Source: Chitinophaga pinensis (GTDB taxonomy: Bacteria; Bacteroidota; Bacteroidia; Chitinophagales; CAMDFR01). Taken from it: DNA of 64,000 nt. The stretch lies in NCBI GenBank assembly GCA_945860705.1, contig CAMART010000008.1, positions 57,036 through 121,035 of the forward strand, written 5' to 3'. The notes below the pieces were generated by a model. The model did not search any database. It had not been told where the DNA came from and saw only the letters and a list, made by a program, of their open reading frames with translations. Positions 47,140 through 55,189 of this stretch are shown here, piece by piece (the stretch's first letter is position 1; the number at the start of each line of letters is the position of its first letter). Both the position numbers and the translations under genes were made by a program.

Positions 47140-48768
47140 TTATTTTACTTCAAAAGAAACTCTTCTATTTAAGTAATGACTACCTTCTGTATTTGGATCA
47201 TATTTAGCTGGTAATCCATTTACAATAGGACTATTTTTACCATTAGCTACAATCTCAAATCTATCTTTAGCTATTCCAAAAGCAGTAACTAATAAGTTTA
47301 CTACATTTTCAGCTCTTATTTGAGACAATTTCAAATTATAATCATCCGCTGCTCTATTATCAGTATTACCATAAATTTTCATTTTAGAAGCAGGATTTTC
47401 TTGCATATATGCTGCTACTTCATAGATGTTTGGATAGAATTCTTTTTTGATATCATCTTTATTTAAATCAAAGAAAATTGGCTTAAACATTGATGGCATA
47501 TTACTATTATTACTAGCTTTTATTTCAAATCCTTTTGCATCTACAAGAACCCCTGATGGGCTTCCATTTTCTCTATCAAATACGTCAGCTACACCATCTT
47601 GATCAGAATCAAGTGCAACTCCATTTTTATTAACTTTAGCTCTTTTTGGTGAAAATGGCTCATCATCGATTCTATCAGTGATACCATCTCCATCAATGTC
47701 TAGAGTTACCCCGTGAGTATTTACCATAGCATTTTTAGGAGTATTCAATTCTTTGTCATATATATCCATCACACCATCTTCATCATCATCTTTTGTAAAC
47801 TCAGGATTATTAATTCCAACTTTCATAGCCATCAAATCTTCGTATGGTTTTGTAAGTGGATTTACCCAATATAATGGTTCTTCTCTTTTACCTATTTTAA
47901 AATTAAAACAAATATTAGTATAAGACATGATATCTTGAGAACCTGAATAGTATCCTTCTCTTGTAAATCTAGTTCCATCCATTACATCATCTCCATGATA
48001 AGAAAATCTTTGTTCGAGATTTAAATCAACTCTTCTACTTAATTTAAATGCTAAACCTGCACCAAATACAATACTTGGATTAACTTGTCTTCCTTCACTT
48101 CTGATAGATCCTGGTTTGTTATTAACTACAGTTTCGTAAGTTTTATCTTGTAACGATTTTATATCTTTTTGTACTCTAAATCTATCTAAAAAATTATCCG
48201 TAGAAGCTATTGATGAATAATCATAAGCATTACCATTTGCATCTAGTTCGTTAGTAGATACTTTTCTTGTTGAAACTCCTCCACCTGCTAATGCATATAT
48301 TAATACTTTGGGATTTCTTTTGTAGTAATTGATGTTATTTAAATATACCATACCTTGCAATGAAAAATCCATCCATTCTAGTTTATAATTTCTGTATATA
48401 CCTGTTGTAGTTTTGAATACTTCTTGACCATATACTTGTGCATAGATTCCTTGAAATCTTAAAGCAAAAGTATGTCCTAAAGCTTTTTGAATGTTGATTC
48501 CACCTCCGAATCCGTATTTCTCATCGATATCACCTATCAAATATGGCATACCTGCATGCAATCCTAAAGACCACATATTCTTTTTCTTAGCTGGAAATGC
48601 ATAGGTATTATTTTCATAATCCATTTGTTTTTGGTAGTCTTTTTTCTTTAAATACAAAGAATCTTTAAGAGGTTTCATTTCTTTTAATTCCTTTACTTCC
48701 TGAGCAAATAAAGATTGCACAAGAACAAAAAAAGAAATTAAAAGTAAAAATTTAGAAAAATGTTTCAT
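47140..48768 (-). CDS. OmpA-family outer-membrane protein with TSP3-like repeats
   Basis: A 542-residue protein. Signal peptide MKHFSKFLLLISFFVLVQSLFA; residues about 60-300 form a beta barrel (MWSLGLHAGMPYLIGDID… YTNICFNFKIGKRE). Three Asp-rich calcium-binding thrombospondin-type-3 repeats follow (DDDEDGVMDIYDKE, DIDGDGITDRIDDE, DSDQDGVADVFDRE). The C-terminal OmpA domain (IFFDLNKDDIKKEFYPNI… LSQIRAENVVNLL… SHYLNRRVSFEVK) binds peptidoglycan. It tethers the outer membrane to the cell wall. A perfect TAACTTTG -7 element lies about 25 nt before the start. Confidence 0.93.
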   Translation of the reverse strand: MKHFSKFLLLISFFVLVQSLFAQEVKELKEMKPLKDSLYLKKKDYQKQMDYENNTYAFPAKKKNMWSLGLHAGMPYLIGDIDEKYGFGGGINIQKALGHTFALRFQGIYAQVYGQEVFKTTTGIYRNYKLEWMDFSLQGMVYLNNINYYKRNPKVLIYALAGGGVSTRKVSTNELDANGNAYDYSSIASTDNFLDRFRVQKDIKSLQDKTYETVVNNKPGSIRSEGRQVNPSIVFGAGLAFKLSRRVDLNLEQRFSYHGDDVMDGTRFTREGYYSGSQDIMSYTNICFNFKIGKREEPLYWVNPLTKPYEDLMAMKVGINNPEFTKDDDEDGVMDIYDKELNTPKNAMVNTHGVTLDIDGDGITDRIDDEPFSPKRAKVNKNGVALDSDQDGVADVFDRENGSPSGVLVDAKGFEIKASNNSNMPSMFKPIFFDLNKDDIKKEFYPNIYEVAAYMQENPASKMKIYGNTDNRAADDYNLKLSQIRAENVVNLLVTAFGIAKDRFEIVANGKNSPIVNGLPAKYDPNTEGSHYLNRRVSFEVK

Positions 48769-48793
48769 AATGAGTTTTAATTAAGTTAATGGA

Positions 48794-48801
48794 CAAAGTT
48801 A
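48794..48801 (-). promoter_or_regulatory. -7 promoter element of the OmpA-family gene
   Basis: TAACTTTG on the minus strand matches the -7 consensus and gives a leader of about 22 nt. The -33 region is only AT-rich. Confidence 0.5.
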
Positions 48802-48916
48802 CTTATAAAAAAATTATTTTATTAAACATTTTTTAACATTATAAAATGTACTAATATCATACTAATCACCTCTATATTAAAAGAATATAGTAATATTGCA
48901 CAAAATTTATAAATAT

Positions 48917-49516
48917 ATGCAAAAAGTTTCATTAATAATAAATGCCGTATTGCTTTTGCTTATTGGTGTTTTATTTTATCTAGTTTTTTCAAAAAACAAT
49001 ACTACAACTGCTGCAAAAAGCCCAGAAGGTGCTAAAATAGACAAATCTGTAAAAATTGCTTACATAGATATAGATACACTACAGGAAAATTATAAATATT
49101 TTACTGAAAAAAGAAAAGAACTAGAAACTAAAGCCTCTAGTATGCAAACAACTCTTCAAAATAAACAAAACGAACTTCAAAGAATCTATGAAGATGCTGA
49201 GAGAAATGCTGCTACTATGACACAAAATCAATTAGAAGCAAAACAAATGGAGTTAGAAAAAAGAAAAAATGAACTAGAAAATTCTAACGCAACTTTCTCA
49301 CAGCAAATGGAAACTGAACAAGCATCTTTCAATGAAGCTTTTCTTAAAAAAATAGAAGATTATATTGCTAAAATAAATAAAGATAAAGAATATTCTTTTG
49401 TATTTACTTATTCTAGAAGCCTTGGAACTATGCTCTACAAAGACAGTACATATGATATCACAAAATCTGTAGTATATGGTTTGAATAAGGAATACGAGGA
49501 GTCAATTAAGAAATAA
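48917..49516 (+). CDS. OmpH/Skp-family periplasmic chaperone
   Basis: A 199-residue protein. The start at 48917 (MQKVSLIINAVLLLLIGVLFYLVF) gives one N-terminal membrane or signal helix; the TTG 21 nt upstream is in a -7-like box and is less likely. The mature part starts VKIAYIDIDTLQENYKYFTEK, the Skp strand, then a long coiled-coil arm (ELETKASSMQTTLQNKQNEL… to about 150) and the closing YSFVFTYSRSLGTMLYKD and DITKSVVYGLNKEY strands. Skp trimers hold unfolded outer-membrane proteins in the periplasm. It is divergent from the OmpA-family gene, a likely client. Confidence 0.88.
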   Translation: MQKVSLIINAVLLLLIGVLFYLVFSKNNTTTAAKSPEGAKIDKSVKIAYIDIDTLQENYKYFTEKRKELETKASSMQTTLQNKQNELQRIYEDAERNAATMTQNQLEAKQMELEKRKNELENSNATFSQQMETEQASFNEAFLKKIEDYIAKINKDKEYSFVFTYSRSLGTMLYKDSTYDITKSVVYGLNKEYEESIKK

Positions 49517-49520
49517 AAAA

Positions 49521-49582
49521 AGTATCAAGTAGTCTCGTCTAAGGACGAGATCAAGTATTAAGTATCAAGTAGAAAGTATCAA
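49521..49582 (+). repeat. 62-bp repeat, copy 1 (inverted relative to copy 2)
   Basis: The 62 bp are the exact reverse complement of 55123-55184. Within it, AGTATCAAGTA occurs twice (with a third variant at the end) and CTCGTCTAAGGACGAG forms a short hairpin. It is non-coding and starts 5 nt after the stop of the Skp-like gene. Confidence 0.95.
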
Positions 49583-49692
49583 TTATTATTTGGAATTATA
49601 AAGTTCGAGACTAAAATTAATGTCATACATTTTTTAAAGGAACGAGTATTTTTATTCTTGACTTGAAAAATTCTTCTGAAAATATACTAAAT

Positions 49693-49722
49693 AAAAATGC
49701 CTACGCTAGCGTAGGCATTTTT
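49693..49722. terminator. Perfect 30-bp palindrome, bidirectional terminator
   Basis: AAAAATGCCTACGCT (49693-49707) is followed at once by its exact reverse complement (49708-49722). It lies between the converging Skp-like and cold-shock genes and has A/T runs on both sides. Confidence 0.9.
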
Positions 49723-49751
49723 GTAAAATTAAATTGGTAATAAAAATGTTG

Positions 49752-49943
49752 TTATGATAACTTAACGTTTATTGCATTTAATCCTTTTCTTCCCTCTACA
49801 ACATCGAATGTTACTTTGTCATTTTGTTTAACTTGATCTTTCAATCCGTTCACATGTACAAAGTACTCTTTGTTTGTCTGGTCTTCGATAATAAATCCAA
49901 ATCCTTTAGATTCATTAAAGAACTTTACTGTTCCTGTATTCAC
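49752..49943 (-). CDS. Cold-shock domain protein
   Basis: A 63-residue CspA-type OB-fold protein: VNTGTVKFFNESKGFGFI with RNP1 KGFGFI, and RNP2 EYFVHV, ending VEGRKGLNAINVKLS. Such proteins bind single-stranded RNA and DNA and melt RNA structure. I chose the GTG at 49943 as start because it gives the standard family N-terminus. A longer frame with a TTG start at 49970 exists, but that TTG is inside the -7 box TACCTTTG (49975-49968) and would lie upstream of the expected transcript start. Confidence 0.88.
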   Translation of the reverse strand: MNTGTVKFFNESKGFGFIIEDQTNKEYFVHVNGLKDQVKQNDKVTFDVVEGRKGLNAINVKLS

Positions 49944-49967
49944 TTTAAATAAATTTTTAATTCGATG

Positions 49968-49975
49968 CAAAGGTA
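49968..49975 (-). promoter_or_regulatory. -7 promoter element of the cold-shock gene
   Basis: TACCTTTG on the minus strand fits TAnnTTTG. Expected start of transcription is near 49963, giving about 20 nt before the GTG start. Confidence 0.55.
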
Positions 49976-50021
49976 TAGTTATTATTATTAATAAAGTGAT
50001 TTATTTTAATAATAATATTAT

Positions 50022-52838
50022 TTACTTACTCAAATACATACTTTTCATTTTGTACAACTCTCTGAAATATGGGTCTTTCAAGTGTTTGATAAAGCGTATA
50101 GACTCACCTGTACTCTTCATCTCAGGGCCAAGTTCCTTATTTACATTAGGAAATTTATTAAACGAAAAAACGGGTTCTTTTATGGCATAACCTTCAAGTT
50201 TTTCTTCATAAGTGAAATCGGTGAGTTTATTTACACCCAACATGATTTTTGTAGCTATATTTAAGTAAGGTATTTGATATGCTTTACATATAAATGGTGT
50301 AGTACGAGATGCACGTGGGTTGGCTTCTATCACAAATACTTCTTCATTTTTTACAGCAAATTGAATATTTACCAAACCAAGTATATTCAAATCTTTAGCT
50401 ATTTTGTAGGTATATTCTTTCATCAATCCTATCACTTTGTCGCTCAGATTAAATGCAGGAAGCACACTATTACTATCGCCACTATGAATACCTGCAGGCT
50501 CGATATGCTCCATGATTCCCATGATTTGGAGATTTTCTCCGTCAAAAATAGCATCTACTTCACATTCTTCTGCTCTATCAAGAAAATGATCAATCAAAAT
50601 ATTATTGTCTGGATGGTGTTTCAAGATACTAATTACACTAGTAGTCAAGTCTTCATCATTGATGACAATACGCATTCTTTGTCCACCAAGTACATAAGAT
50701 GGACGAACCAATACTGGATATCCTACAGAGTGTGCCACTTCTATAGCGTCATCTACAGTTTTGGTAGCACCATATCTTGGATAAGGTATATTGAGTGCTT
50801 TCAGTCTATCAGAAAAACGCTCTCTATCTTCGGCTATATCCATACTATCATAAGAAGTACCAATAATTCTTACTCCCATTTTAGTGATTTTATCGGCTAG
50901 TTTCAAAGCAGTCTGTCCACCCAATTGAACTATCACTCCATATGGTTTTTCATGTTCTATAAGTTCTCTAATATGTTCCCAAAATACGGGCTCGAAATAC
51001 AATTTATCTGCTGTATCAAAATCTGTAGAAACGGTTTCTGGATTGCAATTGACCATGATAGCTTCCATGCCACTTTCTTTGATAGCTTGTATTCCATGCA
51101 CACAGCAATAATCAAACTCTATCCCCTGCCCTATTCTGTTGGGCCCTGAACCTAGAACGATTATCTTTTTTCTATCAGAGACGATACTTTCATTTTCTGC
51201 ATCGAATGTGCTATACAAATAGGGCGTATGAGCTTCAAACTCTGCTGCACAAGTATCTACTATTTTGTATACTCTATTGATACCAAGTTCTTTTCTTTTA
51301 GAATAAATAATATCTTCACTATCTATTTTCATCAAATAAGCAATTTGTGCATCGCTATAGCCTTTTTCTTTTACTTCTCTCAAAAATTCTGTAGTAATAG
51401 TTTCTGGTTTTAGTTTTCTGATAACTGCATCCGTTTTTACTAGGTCATTTATTTGGTGTAAAAACCACGGATCAATTTTTGTCAATTCATATATTTTACT
51501 TATAGGAACCCCAAGATATAAAGCTTTTTTTATTCTGAAAATTCTATCCCAGCTTGGATATTGTATCCCATGAAGTATCATTTCTACACTCATTTCATGT
51601 TTTCCATCTGCACCAAGTCCTATTCTATTATTCTCAAGACTTTGACATGCTTTCTGGAGTGCTTCTTGAAAATTCCTACCTATTGCCATCACCTCACCCA
51701 CACTTTTCATTTGTATGCCTAGTGTTTCATCACAACCTTTAAATTTTTCAAAATTCCAACGAGGTATTTTTACTATGACATAGTCAAGTGATGGTTCAAA
51801 AAATGCGGATGTAGTTTTAGTGATTTGATTTTTTAGTTCATCGAGATTATAACCAATAGCAAGTTTGGCAGCAACTTTAGCAATAGGATACCCAGTAGCT
51901 TTACTTGCCAATGCTGATGAGCGTGATACTCTAGGATTGATTTCAATAGTGATGATTTCTTCTGTATCTGGACTGATAGCAAATTGTACATTACAGCCTC
52001 CACTAAAAGTACCCAAAGAACACAAAAGTTTTTTAGCATAGTTTCTCATTTTTTGAAAAGCAGTATCGCTTAGTGTCATAGCAGGTGCAACTGTGATGCT
52101 GTCTCCTGTATGAATCCCCATTGGGTCTAAATTTTCTACTGTACAAATTACTGCAACGTTATTGGCATTGTCTCTCAATAACTCAAGTTCGTATTCTTTC
52201 CACCCCAATACTGCTCGTTCTAACAACACTTCATGTCTTGGAGAAGCCTCTAATCCTCGAAGGAGCATATCATCAAAATCTTCTTTTTTATAAACGATGC
52301 CTCCTCCAGTACCACCAAGAGTAAATGATGGTCTTATCACTAGTGGAAAACCTATTTTTTGTGCAATTTCTTTACCTTCTAGATAAGAGTTAACTGTAAA
52401 GGCTGGATTGATAGGCAAATCTAGCTCTATCATATGTAGTCTAAATTTTTCTCTATCTTCTGTAGTTTCTATAGCTTTGATATCTGCACCTATTATCCGT
52501 ACTCCATAATCTTCCCAAAGACCAATTTCATCTGCTTCTATAGCAAGATTTAGAGCTGTCTGTCCACCCATAGTAGGAAGTACTGCGTCTATTTCATTTT
52601 CTTTCAAAATTGTTTCGAGTGATTCTACATTGAGTGGTAAAAGATAAATTTTATCTGCAGTCATAGGATCCGTCATAATCGTAGCCGGATTGCTATTAAT
52701 CAGGATTACTTTTATTCCTTCTTCTCTGAGTGAACGTGCTGCTTGTGTACCAGAATAATCAAACTCGCAAGCTTGACCAATAATAATAGGACCGCTACCA
52801 ATAATTAAAACGGATTTAATCGAAGTGTCTAAAGGCAT
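50022..52838 (-). CDS. carB: Carbamoyl-phosphate synthase large subunit, lacking the MGS domain
   Basis: A 938-residue enzyme that makes carbamoyl phosphate from bicarbonate, ammonia (from CarA) and two ATP, for arginine and pyrimidines. Both synthetase halves are present: half one begins SVLIIGSGPIIIGQACEFDYSGTQA with FTLGGTGGGIV; half two begins KIIVLGSGPNRIGQGIEFDY with SYVLGGQRMRIV. It ends just after the second ATP-grasp half (MKSTGESIRFIKHLKDPYF…), so the ~130-residue C-terminal methylglyoxal-synthase-like allosteric domain of E. coli CarB is missing; such short forms occur in Bacteroidota. carA is not in the window. Confidence 0.95.
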   Translation of the reverse strand: MPLDTSIKSVLIIGSGPIIIGQACEFDYSGTQAARSLREEGIKVILINSNPATIMTDPMTADKIYLLPLNVESLETILKENEIDAVLPTMGGQTALNLAIEADEIGLWEDYGVRIIGADIKAIETTEDREKFRLHMIELDLPINPAFTVNSYLEGKEIAQKIGFPLVIRPSFTLGGTGGGIVYKKEDFDDMLLRGLEASPRHEVLLERAVLGWKEYELELLRDNANNVAVICTVENLDPMGIHTGDSITVAPAMTLSDTAFQKMRNYAKKLLCSLGTFSGGCNVQFAISPDTEEIITIEINPRVSRSSALASKATGYPIAKVAAKLAIGYNLDELKNQITKTTSAFFEPSLDYVIVKIPRWNFEKFKGCDETLGIQMKSVGEVMAIGRNFQEALQKACQSLENNRIGLGADGKHEMSVEMILHGIQYPSWDRIFRIKKALYLGVPISKIYELTKIDPWFLHQINDLVKTDAVIRKLKPETITTEFLREVKEKGYSDAQIAYLMKIDSEDIIYSKRKELGINRVYKIVDTCAAEFEAHTPYLYSTFDAENESIVSDRKKIIVLGSGPNRIGQGIEFDYCCVHGIQAIKESGMEAIMVNCNPETVSTDFDTADKLYFEPVFWEHIRELIEHEKPYGVIVQLGGQTALKLADKITKMGVRIIGTSYDSMDIAEDRERFSDRLKALNIPYPRYGATKTVDDAIEVAHSVGYPVLVRPSYVLGGQRMRIVINDEDLTTSVISILKHHPDNNILIDHFLDRAEECEVDAIFDGENLQIMGIMEHIEPAGIHSGDSNSVLPAFNLSDKVIGLMKEYTYKIAKDLNILGLVNIQFAVKNEEVFVIEANPRASRTTPFICKAYQIPYLNIATKIMLGVNKLTDFTYEEKLEGYAIKEPVFSFNKFPNVNKELGPEMKSTGESIRFIKHLKDPYFRELYKMKSMYLSK

Positions 52839-53158
52839 ATAATATAAAGTTTAACTATAATTTATAAAACAATCAAAAATATTGACTGTGGGTTTCATCA
52901 CGCCATTTAGAATGCAAAGTTAAGTATTTATTACTCTGTAGATTTTTATTTATTCTATACTATGTGGAAAAATGTATGCTAATAGTTGAAATGGTCTCAA
53001 GTATTAAATTAATAAATATGCAATCAAAAAAATAAAAACAATTAAATTATTTTTAATAGTTGAATATACTTCTGAAAATATTTAAAATTATTTTAAAGTT
53101 TTATGTATAAAATTGAGATAATAACACGAATAAAAGTCTTTTATTCGCCTTATTATTA
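52839..53158. other. Non-coding stretch upstream of carB
   Basis: About 320 bp of very AT-rich DNA between divergent carB and the YdcH-like gene. I see no reading frame, repeat or convincing RNA structure. The carB promoter must lie here but I cannot place it. Confidence 0.5.
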
Positions 53159-53191
53159 TTGACTTTCAAAGATTTTAATATATTATTTTTG
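53159..53191 (+). promoter_or_regulatory. Promoter of the YdcH-like gene
   Basis: TTGAC at 53159-53163 and TATTTTTG at 53184-53191 form a good -33/-7 pair. The leader would be about 28 nt. Confidence 0.6.
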
Positions 53192-53222
53192 TACCATTAT
53201 TTAACTAATAAAATTACATACT

Positions 53223-53456
53223 ATGAATCAACATGATCTTAAACATGAGTTTCCTGAATTGGAGGAAAAAATCCACGAACTAAAAATTAGTAATAATCAT
53301 TTTAAAAAATTATTTGACGAATATCATGATGCCAATAAAGAAATACATCGTATAGAAAGTCGTGCTGAAGCTACAACTGATGAAGTATTAACTGCATTAA
53401 GAAAACAAAGACTTCATTTAAAGGATGAATTATATTCTATGCTTACAGCTAATTAA
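53223..53456 (+). CDS. YdcH/DUF465-family small helical protein
   Basis: A 77-residue protein with the DUF465 pattern: HEFPELEEKIHELKISNNHFKKLFDEYHDANKEIHRIE, then a second helix ending LRKQRLHLKDELYSML. The family is a two-helix hairpin of unknown function, abundant in stationary phase in some bacteria. It has its own promoter and terminator, so it is a one-gene unit. Confidence 0.88.
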   Translation: MNQHDLKHEFPELEEKIHELKISNNHFKKLFDEYHDANKEIHRIESRAEATTDEVLTALRKQRLHLKDELYSMLTAN

Positions 53457-53478
53457 AAAGTATATTATCAAACTAATT

Positions 53479-53511
53479 AAAACTCCAATTGAAATTCAAT
53501 TGGAGTTTTTT
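53479..53511. terminator. Terminator between YdcH-like gene and small minus-strand ORF
   Basis: Thirteen-bp perfect stem (53479-53491 with 53497-53509; core ACTCCAATTG/CAATTGGAGT) and a 5-nt loop. A run on the left and T run on the right allow use in both directions. Confidence 0.9.
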
Positions 53512-53527
53512 ATTTGTAATCAATTGA

Positions 53528-53629
53528 CTATTTTTTTTCAAATTCTAGTTTATATAATAACCATCCAAAACCTAATACTAGATGAAAAATAACAATAAAC
53601 ATTATTAAGTAAGCCATAAATAAAGACAT
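53528..53629 (-). CDS. Candidate 33-residue membrane protein
   Basis: A short frame from ATG (53629) to TAG reads MSLFMAYLIMFIVIFHLVLG then FGWLLYKLEFEKK: one strongly hydrophobic helix with a charged tail, the usual look of a real bacterial microprotein. Its stop lies 17 nt from a hairpin that works in both directions, so it has its own terminator. It fills the gap between the YdcH-like and CvfB-like genes. I see no clear -7 box. Function unknown; chance ORF remains possible. Confidence 0.45.
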   Translation of the reverse strand: MSLFMAYLIMFIVIFHLVLGFGWLLYKLEFEKK

Positions 53630-53710
53630 TTATATCTTTTAATGTAATTTATATCGAATAAGTTCCTTATTTCATTTTTTTTCATTAAATCTTTATTTCG
53701 AGATATGTAG

Positions 53711-53718
53711 TACTTTTG
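53711..53718 (+). promoter_or_regulatory. -7 element directly before the CvfB-like gene
   Basis: TACTTTTG is followed by CAGA and the ATG at 53723, so transcription would begin at or next to the start codon. Confidence 0.55.
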
Positions 53719-53722
53719 CAGA

Positions 53723-54553
53723 ATGATAGAAATAGGCAAATACAATACGCTTACTGTAGAGAAATTAGTAGATTTCGGTATATACTTAACAGATGGGACT
53801 GATTCAATATTACTACCAAAAAAATGGGTATTGCGAGACATGCTACCTGGCAAAGAAGTAGAAGTATTTATATACAAAGACAATGAAGAAAGACCAATAG
53901 CAACTACTCTTAAACCATACGCTACTGTGGGTGAATTTGCATGTCTTAAAGTGAAAGACCTCAATGAACTGGGTGCTTTTATGGTCTGGGGTATAGAAAA
54001 AGATATATTTGTGCCATATCGTGAACAAGCTACTGAAATGCAAGCTGGTAGAAGGTATGTTGTATATATTTTTGTAGATTCTGTAACGGATAGAGTTGTA
54101 GCATCTTCAAAGCTGTCAAAATTTATCAATCAAGATGATATAGATGTAAAAGAACTAGATGAAGTAGAAATACTTGTTTCTAAAAAAACAGATTTGGGTT
54201 ACGAAGCTATCATCAATGGAAAATTAAAAGGACTCATCTATGAAAACGAAATATTTTCTCCAATACAAGTGGGGGATATTCGCAGTGCATTTATCAAAAA
54301 AATAAGAGAAGACAATAAGATTGACTTGAGTTTACAGGCTAGAGATTTTGGCATATCAGATGATGCAAAAACAAAAATTTTAGAAGTACTCGAACAACGA
54401 AATGGATTTCTGGCTTTGAACGATGAAAGCGAACCAGACGATATAAAAGAACAATTGCATATGAGCAAAAAGTCTTTCAAAAAAGCTATTGGTGGATTAT
54501 TTAAAGATAAAAAAATTCGAATCACAGAAAGAGGAATAGAATTACTTCAGTAG
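53723..54553 (+). CDS. S1-domain RNA-binding protein, CvfB-like
   Basis: A 276-residue protein of the CvfB/YitL type: several OB/S1-like domains (MIEIGKYNTLTVEKLVDFGIYLTDG; VGEFACLKVKDLNELGAFMVWG; VEILVSKKTDLGYEAIINGKLKGLIYENEIF) and a C-terminal winged helix (NDESEPDDIKEQLHMSKKSFKKAIGGLFKDKKIRI). CvfB of Staphylococcus binds RNA and influences virulence gene expression; the role here is unknown beyond RNA binding. The start codon sits 4 nt behind a -7 promoter element. Confidence 0.9.
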   Translation: MIEIGKYNTLTVEKLVDFGIYLTDGTDSILLPKKWVLRDMLPGKEVEVFIYKDNEERPIATTLKPYATVGEFACLKVKDLNELGAFMVWGIEKDIFVPYREQATEMQAGRRYVVYIFVDSVTDRVVASSKLSKFINQDDIDVKELDEVEILVSKKTDLGYEAIINGKLKGLIYENEIFSPIQVGDIRSAFIKKIREDNKIDLSLQARDFGISDDAKTKILEVLEQRNGFLALNDESEPDDIKEQLHMSKKSFKKAIGGLFKDKKIRITERGIELLQ

Positions 54554-54595
54554 TATTAGATTATAACTTAAAACTTTTTACTTAAAACTTTTAGC

Positions 54596-54979
54596 TTAAA
54601 TCTTAGTACTTAATAGATAATAACTCATAAAAGTAAGCCCTAATCCCAGTATTACACTCAACGCAATATAGATAAATGCTGTAGATATTTGATTATTTTG
54701 CAATAGCTGAACACTCTCAAAACTAAGTGCTGAAAAAGTAGTAAATCCTCCACAAAATCCAGTGACTAAGAGAAATTTTATGGTATCACTTGTTTGATTT
54801 GTTTTCAATATATAAGCCATAATTGCTCCTATAATGATACAACCAATCATATTTGCAATAAAAGTAGGATATGGAAAACCCGTTACCAATGGTTGATATT
54901 TTTGATAAAACAACGATATCATATATCTACCAATACTGCCGATAGCACCACCAATTCCTACTAATAGTATGTTTTTCAT
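54596..54979 (-). CDS. crcB: CrcB/Fluc fluoride channel
   Basis: A 127-residue membrane protein with four helices. Family motifs are GIGGAIGSIGRYMIS at the N-terminus, NMIGCIIIGAIMAYI (conserved Asn), and TGFCGGFTTFSALSFE with the Phe/Thr/Ser pore residues. Fluc dimers export fluoride. I looked upstream and found no obvious fluoride riboswitch; the region instead holds the 62-bp repeat and related sequence. Confidence 0.92.
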   Translation of the reverse strand: MKNILLVGIGGAIGSIGRYMISLFYQKYQPLVTGFPYPTFIANMIGCIIIGAIMAYILKTNQTSDTIKFLLVTGFCGGFTTFSALSFESVQLLQNNQISTAFIYIALSVILGLGLTFMSYYLLSTKI

Positions 54980-55122
54980 ATTTTAAGTATCAAGTACAAA
55001 GATATAAGTATTAAGATTTAAGTGAAATTATTAGTAGAATGACTCATCTTACATTATATATTTAACGTATTAATTTTAACTCATTACTTTATACTAACTA
55101 CTTTAGTCTATATACTTAATTC

Positions 55123-55184
55123 TTGATACTTTCTACTTGATACTTAATACTTGATCTCGTCCTTAGACGAGACTACTTGATACT
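55123..55184 (-). repeat. 62-bp repeat, copy 2 (inverted relative to copy 1)
   Basis: Exact reverse complement of 49521-49582. It ends 5 nt before the stop codon side of purB, mirroring copy 1, which begins 5 nt after the stop of the Skp-like gene. Related AAGTATCAAGTA-like words lie nearby at about 54980-55010. Confidence 0.95.
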
Positions 55185-55189
55185 AATTA

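Noticed and set aside
54980..55122. Fluoride riboswitch upstream of crcB
   Set aside because: The region is AT-rich simple sequence with TATCAAGTA-like words and does not show the pseudoknot motif of the crcB RNA as far as I can read.
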